From NCBI GenBank assembly GCA_009391845.1, contig QWJG01000024.1, forward strand, positions 1 through 6,285: a DNA stretch of 6,285 nt, in the 5' to 3' direction. Source of the DNA: Chloroflexota bacterium (lineage in GTDB: Bacteria > Chloroflexota > Dehalococcoidia > UBA2979). Both the position numbers and the translations under genes were made by a program. The notes under the pieces were generated by a model, which saw only the letters and a program-made list of their open reading frames with translations, searched no databases and was not told where the DNA came from. Below, in pieces: positions 1-5,143 of this stretch; the first letter of the stretch is position 1, and each line of letters starts with the position of its first letter.

Positions 1-40
1 GGGTGGGATCCGGTATGGAGGTGGTGGGGGCTCGGAATGC

Positions 41-69
41 TTGACCGCATCGGGGGGCAATGCTACTCA
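41..69 (+). promoter_or_regulatory. Candidate promoter of the cox operon
   Basis: A TTGACC hexamer (41-46, five of six matches to the -35 consensus) is followed after 17 bp by TACTCA (64-69). A TG one base before the second hexamer (61-62) makes it an extended -10 element, but the -10 match itself is weak. The same TTGACC plus 17 bp arrangement appears in front of nadE, which gives some support. Transcription would begin near 76, leaving about 90 bases of leader before coxB. Bases 1-40 show no identifiable gene; one frame stays open from the left edge to a TGA at 42-44 and another, glycine-rich, to a TAG at 71-73, so the end of an upstream gene is possible but cannot be named. Confidence 0.35.
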
Positions 70-157
70 CTAGCAGGCGGCGAGCGCCGGGCTGCGCCGC
101 ACGGACCAAACCCAGCGTGGGATTGGTCTCGCCAAGATGGCATCGCGCCCGGATCGC

Positions 158-162
158 GGAGG
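158..162 (+). promoter_or_regulatory. Ribosome binding site favouring a TTG start for coxB
   Basis: GGAGG lies seven bases before an in-frame TTG (170-172). The only upstream in-frame ATG (137-139) has no Shine-Dalgarno-like sequence before it. This site therefore decides the start in favour of TTG at 170, which gives a protein beginning with a short basic stretch (M-R-P-S-A-R) directly before the first hydrophobic segment. Confidence 0.6.
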
Positions 163-169
163 CAAGTGC

Positions 170-1195
170 TTGCGTCCTTCAGCGCGCGCCATCTCACTCA
201 CCATCATTTCGCTCGTATCAGTGCTTGTCGTCTCGTATCTGATCTGGCTCGGGTGGGACGCAACCACCTCGGACCCACAGACGACGCTGTCACCGCTGTC
301 CGACAACGCGGTTGCGGTGAACGACGTGTACACGCTGATCACGATCCTCGCCGGCATCGTGATGGTCGGCATCCTGACGCTGACGCTCGCCTTCGCGGTG
401 GTGTTCCGCGAGCGCCCCGGTCGTGAGGCGCAGCAGTTCCACGGCAATCCACGCCTTGAGGTCTTCTGGACGCTGATCCCGGTGATCATCGTGGTTGCGA
501 TCGCCGTCCCGAGCTTCTCGGTCATCATCGATACGACCGGCGACGCGCCGGACGAGTCGCTCGAGGTTGTTGCGTCGGGCCACCAGTGGTGGTTCGAGTT
601 CAGCTACCCGGATCTGGGGATCACGACGGCGAACGAGCTGCATATCCCTGTGAACACGCCAATCAACGTCGAACTGCGCTCGGTCGACGTGATCCACTCT
701 TTCTGGGTGCCACAGCTCAGCGGCAAGGTGGACATGGTGCCCGGGCACAACAACAAGCTGTGGTTCACGCCGAACACCACGGGCGAATACCTGGGTCAGT
801 GCGCCGAGTTCTGCGGTACTTCGCACGCAAACATGCGTTTCCGCGTCTTTGTGCAAACACAGGCTGAATTCGACGCGTGGGCTGCATCGCAGTCCGCTGA
901 CGCCGCACCGGCGGAGGGCGACCTGGCCGTCGCCGGGGAGAAGATCGCCACGAGCACGTGCGCGGCCTGTCACACGATTCGCGGCACGACAGCCGCCGGG
1001 ACGATCGGACCGGACCTGACGCACGTCGGGTCACGAACGACGATCGCCTCGGGAATCCTCGAAAACAGCGAGGCGGATCTGCGGGCGTGGTTGGCGGACC
1101 CGTTGGCCGAGAAGCCGGGTTCGAAGATGCCGAATCTGAACCTCAGTACCGAGCAGATCGACCAGTTGGTGGCCTACCTGCAGGGGCTCGACTAG
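170..1195 (+). CDS. coxB: Cytochrome c oxidase subunit II with fused cytochrome c domain (caa3 type)
   Basis: This subunit takes electrons from the respiratory chain and passes them through the binuclear CuA centre to subunit I. With the TTG start it has 341 residues. Hydrophobic segments lie at about 8-29 (signal or anchor), 55-79 and 98-119. The aromatic GHQWWFEF stretch (137-144) opens the periplasmic cupredoxin domain. All CuA ligands are present: His176, Cys211, Glu213, Cys215, His219 and Met222 (motif CAEFCGTSHANM). Residues from about 245 form a class I cytochrome c domain with heme-binding CAACH (264-268) and the likely axial Met320 in SKMPN. The fusion means the oxidase carries its own electron-donating cytochrome, as known for caa3 oxidases of Bacillus and Thermus. 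No lipobox cysteine is seen after the first segment. If translation instead began at ATG 137, eleven residues would be added. First gene of the operon; family assignment is very secure, the exact start less so. Confidence 0.97.
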   Translation: MRPSARAISLTIISLVSVLVVSYLIWLGWDATTSDPQTTLSPLSDNAVAVNDVYTLITILAGIVMVGILTLTLAFAVVFRERPGREAQQFHGNPRLEVFWTLIPVIIVVAIAVPSFSVIIDTTGDAPDESLEVVASGHQWWFEFSYPDLGITTANELHIPVNTPINVELRSVDVIHSFWVPQLSGKVDMVPGHNNKLWFTPNTTGEYLGQCAEFCGTSHANMRFRVFVQTQAEFDAWAASQSADAAPAEGDLAVAGEKIATSTCAACHTIRGTTAAGTIGPDLTHVGSRTTIASGILENSEADLRAWLADPLAEKPGSKMPNLNLSTEQIDQLVAYLQGLD

Positions 1196-1200
1196 GGATC

Positions 1201-1213
1201 GGGGTACCACCCC
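1201..1213 (+). other. Short hairpin just after coxB stop
   Basis: GGGGT (1201-1205) can pair with ACCCC (1209-1213) around a three-base loop, six bases after the coxB stop codon. No T-tract follows, so it is not a normal terminator. It could protect the 3' end of a processed coxB message or be part of the structured coxA leader. It may also be chance in GC-rich DNA. Confidence 0.3.
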
Positions 1214-1226
1214 AGCGCAGGAATCT

Positions 1227-1301
1227 GGACCACCGGGTCCTAACGGAGGCTTGGGCCGCGAGGTCCTAACGGAGGCCCGGGCCGCAAGGCCCTAACGGAG
1301 G
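1227..1301 (+). repeat. Three tandem hairpin plus Shine-Dalgarno modules in the coxA leader
   Basis: The motif CCTAACGGAGG occurs three times at an exact 26-bp period (1239-1249, 1265-1275, 1291-1301). Each copy directly follows, and shares its CC with, a 5-bp hairpin with a 4-base loop: GGACC/GGTCC (1227-1240, loop ACCG), GGGCC/GGTCC (1253-1266, loop GCGA) and GGGCC/GGCCC (1279-1292, loop GCAA). The middle stem base pair reads A-U, G-U and G-C in turn, so pairing is kept while sequence changes. Loops two and three fit the stable GNRA class. Only the third GGAGG (1297-1301) stands six bases before a start codon, the coxA ATG; the first two have no start codon at a usable distance. The arrangement is visible directly; a role in coxA translation or message processing is inference. 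Confidence 0.75.
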
Positions 1302-1307
1302 AACGAG

Positions 1308-3110
1308 ATGGCGACTGCCGCCGGTACCCTGTCGCAACCGTACGAGGAATCCAGCGTCTGGAGCTGGCTGACGACGGTCGATCACAAGAAGATCGGCACG
1401 ATGTACGGCATCAGCGGATTTGTGTTCTTCCTGATCGGCGGCTTTGAAGCGCTGATGATTCGGACCCAGCTCGCGGTGCCGAACGGCACGGTGGTCGACG
1501 CGGATCGCTTCAACCAGCTCTTTACGATGCACGCGCTCACGATGATTTTCCTGGCCATCATGCCGTTGGGTGCCGCCTTCTTTAACTACTTCCTGCCGCT
1601 GATGATCGGCGCGCGCGACGTGGCGTTCCCACGCCTGAATGCACTGTCGTACTGGACGTTCCTCGGGGGCGCGTTGCTGCTGACCAGCAGCTTCATCTTC
1701 GGTGGGGCGCCGGATGGCGGCTGGTTCGCTTACGCGCCGCTGTCCTCGGAAGAGTTCTCGCCGGGCACTGGCCTCGACTTTTACGTCGTTGGACTGTTGA
1801 TCCTCGGGACGTCGTCATTGATGGCGTCGCTGAACTTCGCGGTCACGGTCATCAACATGCGTGCGCCGGGACTGAGCATGATGCGGCTCCCGGTATTCAT
1901 CTGGATGATGTTGGTCGTCAACTTCCTGCTGATTCTGTCGCTGCCGGTGATCACCGTTGCGTTGATTCAGCTCCTCTTCGACCGCAACTTCACCACGAAC
2001 TTCTTCACCGCGAGCGAGGGCGGCGACCCGATCCTCTGGCAGCACCTGTTTTGGGTGTTCGCTCACCCTGAGGTCTACGTCCTGATCCTGCCATCGATGG
2101 GCATTGTGTCCGAGGTGCTCCCGGTCTTCGCGCGGAAGCCGCTGTTCGGGTACTCGGCGGTCGTGTTCGCTGGCGTCGCGATCGCGGTGCTGGGCTTCGC
2201 GGTGTGGAGCCACCACATGTTCACCACTGGGCTGGACACGGTGCCGCAGGTGGTCTTCTCAGCGAGCACGATGGCGATCGCGGTGCCAACCGGGATCAAG
2301 ATCTTCAACTGGCTGGGCACGCTGTACGGCGGCAATCTGCATTTCAATACCGCGATGTACTTTGCGGTGGCGTTTATCGCGCTGTTTACCATCGGTGGCC
2401 TGTCCGGCGTGATGCACGCGAGCCCGCCGGTGGACAGCCAGCAGCAGGACTCCTACTTCATCGTTGCGCACATCCATTACGTGCTCTTCGGCGGGGCGAT
2501 CGTCGGGATCTTCGCAGGCATCTACTACTGGTTCCCGAAGATGACCGGGCGGTTCCTGGACGAGACGCAGGGCAAGCTCAGCTTCTGGCTGCTGTTCGCC
2601 GGGATGAACATCACCTTCTTCCCCATGCACTTCCTGGGTCTCGCCGGAATGCCGCGCCGGATCTACACGTACGACTCCGACCTGGGCTGGGACACGTGGA
2701 ACCTGGTGGCGACGATTGGGTCTTACACCATTGCCCTCGGAGTCCTGGTGTTCCTGGTGAACTTCTTCCAGACGATGCGGAAGGAGCCGACGGCCGGGGA
2801 CAACCCGTGGGACGCCGCGACGCTGGAGTGGGCGACTAGCTCGCCGCCGCCGGAGCACGACTTCGACGTGATTCCGGTGGTCCGCGACCGCGACCCGCTG
2901 TGGTACGACCGCGACCACGCGATCGCGAAGCCGGAACGGCCCGCGGAGCTACACATTCACCTGCCACCGCCGTCGTACTTCCCGTTGTTGATCGGCGGCG
3001 GCATGCTGCTGCTCGGGGTTGGGGTGCTGTCGCACCTGGCGGTGACGGCGCTGGGCGTCGCGATCATCGTGTATTCGGTGTGGGGTTGGGCGCTGGAGCC
3101 CACGGACTAA
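1308..3110 (+). CDS. coxA: Cytochrome c oxidase subunit I (heme-copper oxidase, type A1)
   Basis: This is the catalytic membrane subunit, reducing oxygen to water while pumping protons. It has 600 residues. Heme a is held by His75 and His390, heme a3 by His388 (VAHIHYV). CuB is bound by His253, His302 and His303, with Tyr257 for the His-Tyr crosslink. The D-channel residues Asp104, Asn93 and Asn111 and the helix VI Glu255 in HPEVY mark a type A1 oxidase; Lys331 and Thr328 of the K-channel are also present. Twelve core helices end near 489. A polar stretch with NPWDAATLEW (499-508) and SPPPEHDF (512-519) leads to two further hydrophobic segments (about 556-595). Such C-terminal extensions are known from caa3 subunit I. 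Two deviations: Ala252 instead of Gly before HPEVY, and Gln380 where mitochondrial enzymes have the Mg-site His. GGAGG at 1297-1301 sets the ATG start. Confidence 0.98.
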   Translation: MATAAGTLSQPYEESSVWSWLTTVDHKKIGTMYGISGFVFFLIGGFEALMIRTQLAVPNGTVVDADRFNQLFTMHALTMIFLAIMPLGAAFFNYFLPLMIGARDVAFPRLNALSYWTFLGGALLLTSSFIFGGAPDGGWFAYAPLSSEEFSPGTGLDFYVVGLLILGTSSLMASLNFAVTVINMRAPGLSMMRLPVFIWMMLVVNFLLILSLPVITVALIQLLFDRNFTTNFFTASEGGDPILWQHLFWVFAHPEVYVLILPSMGIVSEVLPVFARKPLFGYSAVVFAGVAIAVLGFAVWSHHMFTTGLDTVPQVVFSASTMAIAVPTGIKIFNWLGTLYGGNLHFNTAMYFAVAFIALFTIGGLSGVMHASPPVDSQQQDSYFIVAHIHYVLFGGAIVGIFAGIYYWFPKMTGRFLDETQGKLSFWLLFAGMNITFFPMHFLGLAGMPRRIYTYDSDLGWDTWNLVATIGSYTIALGVLVFLVNFFQTMRKEPTAGDNPWDAATLEWATSSPPPEHDFDVIPVVRDRDPLWYDRDHAIAKPERPAELHIHLPPPSYFPLLIGGGMLLLGVGVLSHLAVTALGVAIIVYSVWGWALEPTD

Positions 3111-3166
3111 TCCTTTAGAAGCGGGCGAACCGCGGAGCGTTTCGGCGCGGCGCGCAGGGAGCGGAC

Positions 3167-3763
3167 ATGGCAGCTAGCGAAGCGGCACACGGTGAGCATC
3201 ACGCATCCGCGGGTGTTGATAACCGCCTGCTGCTCATGTGGATCTTCCTGGCCTCGGAGTGTCTGTTCTTCGGGTCGCTGATTTCGACATACCTGATCTT
3301 CAAAGGCGAGTCGCTGGTGCGGCCGCTACCCGACGATCTCTTCGACATTCCACTGACCTCGACCAGCACTTTCGTGCTGCTCATTAGCTCATTCACGATG
3401 GTGCTTGCGGTGCACGGAGCGCAGCACGCGCTCCCGAAGATGATGAAGCTGTCGCTGTTGGCGACGATTCTCCTCGGCCTCGTTTTCCTGGGTTTCCAGG
3501 TGTACGAGTTCCGAACGTTCGGCCAAGAGGGGCTGAATCTTTCGACGAACCAGTTCGGAGCGTCGTTCTTCGTCCTGACGGGCTTCCACGGGACGCACGT
3601 CGGTGTTGGGGTCCTGTACCTGTCCTCGATGTTGTTCGGCTCGATGCGGCGGAACGGGCTAGGCAAGGACGTCGGCACGCACCTGGAGATTGCCGGGTTG
3701 TACTGGCACTTCGTCGACATCGTGTGGATCGTGATCTTCACGGTCATCTACTTGATTCCGTAG
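3167..3763 (+). CDS. coxC: Cytochrome c oxidase subunit III
   Basis: Subunit III is an accessory membrane subunit packed against subunit I; in the family it stabilises the active site during turnover and may aid proton uptake. The protein has 198 residues, the short five-helix form usual in bacteria with caa3 oxidases rather than the seven-helix mitochondrial form. Hydrophobic segments lie at about 21-45, 66-86, 93-113, 131-155 and 175-197. Family signatures are FLASECLFFG (27-36), FQVYEF (110-115), TGFHGTHV (138-145) and WHFVDIVW (180-187). The N-terminal tail before helix one is rich in His (AHGEHHAS). AGGGAG at 3156-3161, five bases before the ATG, supports the start. The 56-base gap after coxA holds only small GC-rich inverted repeats and no terminator, so co-transcription with coxA is expected. 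Confidence 0.96.
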   Translation: MAASEAAHGEHHASAGVDNRLLLMWIFLASECLFFGSLISTYLIFKGESLVRPLPDDLFDIPLTSTSTFVLLISSFTMVLAVHGAQHALPKMMKLSLLATILLGLVFLGFQVYEFRTFGQEGLNLSTNQFGASFFVLTGFHGTHVGVGVLYLSSMLFGSMRRNGLGKDVGTHLEIAGLYWHFVDIVWIVIFTVIYLIP

Positions 3764-3775
3764 GGAGGCCGCTCA

Positions 3776-4174
3776 ATGGCGAGTAACGCACACGCCGCAG
3801 AAGAGTCCCACGGGTCACCGCTGGGTCCGAAGCAGTACATCCAGATCACGATCGGTCTGGGCATCATTACCGCGGTCGAGTTAGCCGTGTCCTACGCGGG
3901 CCTCGCAACGGCGGTGTTCGTGCCGATCTTGATCATTCTCTCGGGGGTGAAGTTCGCCGTCGTCGTCGCGCTGTTCATGCACCTGCGGTTCGAGTCCCGA
4001 TTGTTCACACAGATGTTCCTGTTTGGTTTGGTGCTGGCGTCGGCGATTTTGATTTCGTTGCTCGCCGTGTTCTGGAACGACCCGTCCGATGCACTCGGCG
4101 GGGGTGAACTGCCACCGCTTGAGGGCCATGGCGCCGCGCACCAGCTATTCCTGGGAGCGCCCGACCAGCTCTAG
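3776..4174 (+). CDS. coxD: Cytochrome c oxidase subunit IV, bacterial type
   Basis: This is the small membrane subunit of bacterial caa3/aa3 oxidases (prokaryotic COX4 family), thought to help assembly or stability; it has no redox centre. The protein has 132 residues and three hydrophobic segments (about 22-42, 47-69 and 77-100). The family hallmark is KFAVVVALFMHLRFESRLF (59-77), in which helix two runs into MHLRFE. The ribosome binding site GGGAGG (3764-3769) begins directly after the coxC stop, six bases before this ATG, so translation is probably coupled to coxC. A soluble tail of about 30 residues follows helix three (GGGELPPLEGHGAAHQLF) and matches nothing I recognise. It is the last gene of the operon, with a terminator 30 bases further on. 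Confidence 0.93.
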   Translation: MASNAHAAEESHGSPLGPKQYIQITIGLGIITAVELAVSYAGLATAVFVPILIILSGVKFAVVVALFMHLRFESRLFTQMFLFGLVLASAILISLLAVFWNDPSDALGGGELPPLEGHGAAHQLFLGAPDQL

Positions 4175-4203
4175 TCACGATTTCCCAGATGTGAGGACGA
4201 AGG

Positions 4204-4225
4204 CGGGCCGCGATGCGGCCCGTTT
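4204..4225 (+). terminator. Intrinsic terminator of the cox operon
   Basis: CGGGCCGC (4204-4211) and GCGGCCCG (4215-4222) form a perfect 8-bp GC stem around a GAT loop, followed by TTT (4223-4225). It stands 30 bases after the coxD stop. The T-run is short, but the stem is very stable. The minus side lacks a T-run, so it would stop the cox transcript better than the converging DUF402 transcript. A weaker stem with two arms at 4256-4262 and 4268-4274 (one G-U pair) lies between it and the DUF402 stop. Confidence 0.8.
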
Positions 4226-4298
4226 CCGCGTCTGCTCCCGTCCCGCCGAAGGCGTGTCGCCCTCGAGGGGTGACTCCGGTTGGCGCCGTGGGTGCGTG

Positions 4299-4958
4299 TC
4301 AGTCGCTGGTGCGCGGGAGCAAGTCGTGCGTACCGAAGTCGCGGTCCCAGTCCGCGGGGAGCACCGGCGGCGGGTCCGTGTGTTGCGGGCGCCAGTGCTC
4401 CCAATCGGCGCGGAATGGGTAGGCGCGCCCCTCGAGGCGTCGAATGACCTCGTTGCCGGCGGCGCGGACGCGCGCGTGGTGCGCTGGCGAGTCGATGCCG
4501 AGTTCCAGGCGGCGCGCGAACTCCTCCTCGTCCTTCCACCACCAGCGGCCGTCCGGACGCGCGGCGACGTCGAGGGCGTGATCGCGCGTGTCGATGCCGA
4601 TCGGGGTGTCGACGTAGGGGGCCTCAAGGTTCCCGTACCACCAGTTGAACTTCCAGTCGGGGCCGAAGAGGAGCCAGACGGAGAACGGCTCGTCGCGGAA
4701 GTGGAGGCGGATGGTGTCGTTGGTCCAGGGGCGGTCGAGCTTCGGGCGATCGGCTGCGGCCGGCAGGGTATCGAGGGCGGCGACACGATCCTCGGGAGCG
4801 ACGTCGGGCACGGACTTAGTCAGGGTGCCGTCCGCGAGGTGGATGGCGAGGACGCGGTCAGAGTCCTCGATGACGCGCGTCGGGATCGCCTGGGCGACGG
4901 TGCCGTCGCCGTCGATGTAGCGAAGGACGAGCGTGTCACCGGCGTTCCAGCGTCCCAT
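4299..4958 (-). CDS. DUF402 (FomD-like) domain protein, possible nucleotide phosphohydrolase
   Basis: The protein has 219 residues and is soluble. Residues about 80-180 match the DUF402 family: WYGNLEAP (107-114), GIDTRDHALDV (121-131, with Asp123, Asp126 and Asp130 as likely metal ligands) and WWWKDEEEF (139-147, with Lys142, Asp143 and Glu144). Characterised relatives hydrolyse phosphoanhydride bonds: FomD acts on a CMP-phosphonate in fosfomycin synthesis, and a staphylococcal member is a nucleoside tri/diphosphatase. The substrate here cannot be told from sequence, and nothing nearby suggests phosphonate synthesis. The N-terminal part (1-79) looks like the beta-rich lead-in common in this family. 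ATG at 4958 is chosen because the protein similarity begins there; the open frame continues 57 codons upstream but that part looks like translated intergenic DNA. No Shine-Dalgarno precedes the ATG. The gene converges on the cox operon and diverges from nadE. Confidence 0.88.
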   Translation of the reverse strand: MGRWNAGDTLVLRYIDGDGTVAQAIPTRVIEDSDRVLAIHLADGTLTKSVPDVAPEDRVAALDTLPAAADRPKLDRPWTNDTIRLHFRDEPFSVWLLFGPDWKFNWWYGNLEAPYVDTPIGIDTRDHALDVAARPDGRWWWKDEEEFARRLELGIDSPAHHARVRAAGNEVIRRLEGRAYPFRADWEHWRPQHTDPPPVLPADWDRDFGTHDLLPRTSD

Positions 4959-4964
4959 GGTGAG

Positions 4965-4970
4965 AGTATA
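4965..4970 (-). promoter_or_regulatory. -10 element for a leaderless DUF402 transcript
   Basis: Read on the minus strand, TATACT (five of six matches to TATAAT) lies six bases before the ATG of the DUF402 gene. Transcription starting at the usual distance would begin at or within a base or two of the A of the ATG, giving an mRNA without a leader; this fits the absence of a ribosome binding site. No good -35 hexamer is found at 16-18 bp, so the promoter may need an activator. The hexamer stands out in the surrounding GC-rich DNA. Confidence 0.55.
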
Positions 4971-5058
4971 GGCAGGAATGGAGATGGAGCGGCTGTGGTG
5001 CGCTGTGGTCGTCGCGAGGTGCCAGCTCCGCGGTCTAGGGAGCGTCAGGGGAACCCGA

Positions 5059-5087
5059 TTGACCACCTGCGGCGCGCGGCCTAGGCT
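5059..5087 (+). promoter_or_regulatory. Promoter of nadE
   Basis: TTGACC (5059-5064) and TAGGCT (5082-5087) are separated by 17 bp. The -35 matches five of six consensus bases, and TAGGCT is a form of -10 commonly met in GC-rich bacteria. Transcription would start near 5094, giving a leader of about 50 bases before the GTG start of nadE, with the inverted repeat at 5103-5123 inside that leader. Confidence 0.5.
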
Positions 5088-5102
5088 GGGGCGGATCGAG
5101 GC

Positions 5103-5123
5103 TTTGTGTATCGAGTACACAAA
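5103..5123 (+). promoter_or_regulatory. Perfect inverted repeat, candidate operator in front of nadE
   Basis: The arms TTTGTGTA (5103-5110) and TACACAAA (5116-5123) are exact reverse complements around the spacer TCGAG. The arms are AT-rich in GC-rich surroundings, which argues against chance. The site sits about 10 bases after the predicted transcription start and 20 bases before the nadE start, a common place for a repressor operator. As RNA it could also form an 8-bp hairpin with a five-base loop. NAD synthesis genes are known targets of repressors such as NrtR and NiaR, but I cannot match the sequence to either motif with confidence. Confidence 0.6.
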
Positions 5124-5143
5124 CAGCACCGAACGGACTCGCC

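Noticed and set aside
48..50. Possible divergent gene starting on the minus strand at 50 and leaving the window
   Set aside because: Only 16 codons are visible, with no ribosome binding site or recognisable protein sequence.
1227..1301. CRISPR-like array in the coxA leader
   Set aside because: The period is 26 bp in total, with no unique spacers of normal length and only three copies; the copies contain ribosome binding sites, so a translational leader explains them better.
3121..3150. Small GC-rich hairpins between coxA and coxC (GCGG/CCGC and CCGCG/CGCGG)
   Set aside because: They are short, mutually exclusive and without a T-run. They do not resemble the coxA leader modules and are expected by chance at this GC content.
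5025..5043. GCTCC/GGAGC inverted repeat between the DUF402 gene and nadE
   Set aside because: Only five base pairs with a nine-base loop; not more than chance in GC-rich DNA and not placed where a terminator or operator is needed.
4089..5084. Open frame of 331 codons on the plus strand, opposite the DUF402 gene
   Set aside because: It overlaps the end of coxD, the terminator and the whole DUF402 gene. Its translation is low-complexity Arg/Gly/Val-rich with no domain, as expected for the shadow of a GC-rich gene.
4959..5129. N-terminal extension of the DUF402 protein by 57 codons
   Set aside because: The translated stretch looks like random intergenic sequence, runs across the nadE promoter and inverted repeat, and family similarity begins only near the ATG at 4958.
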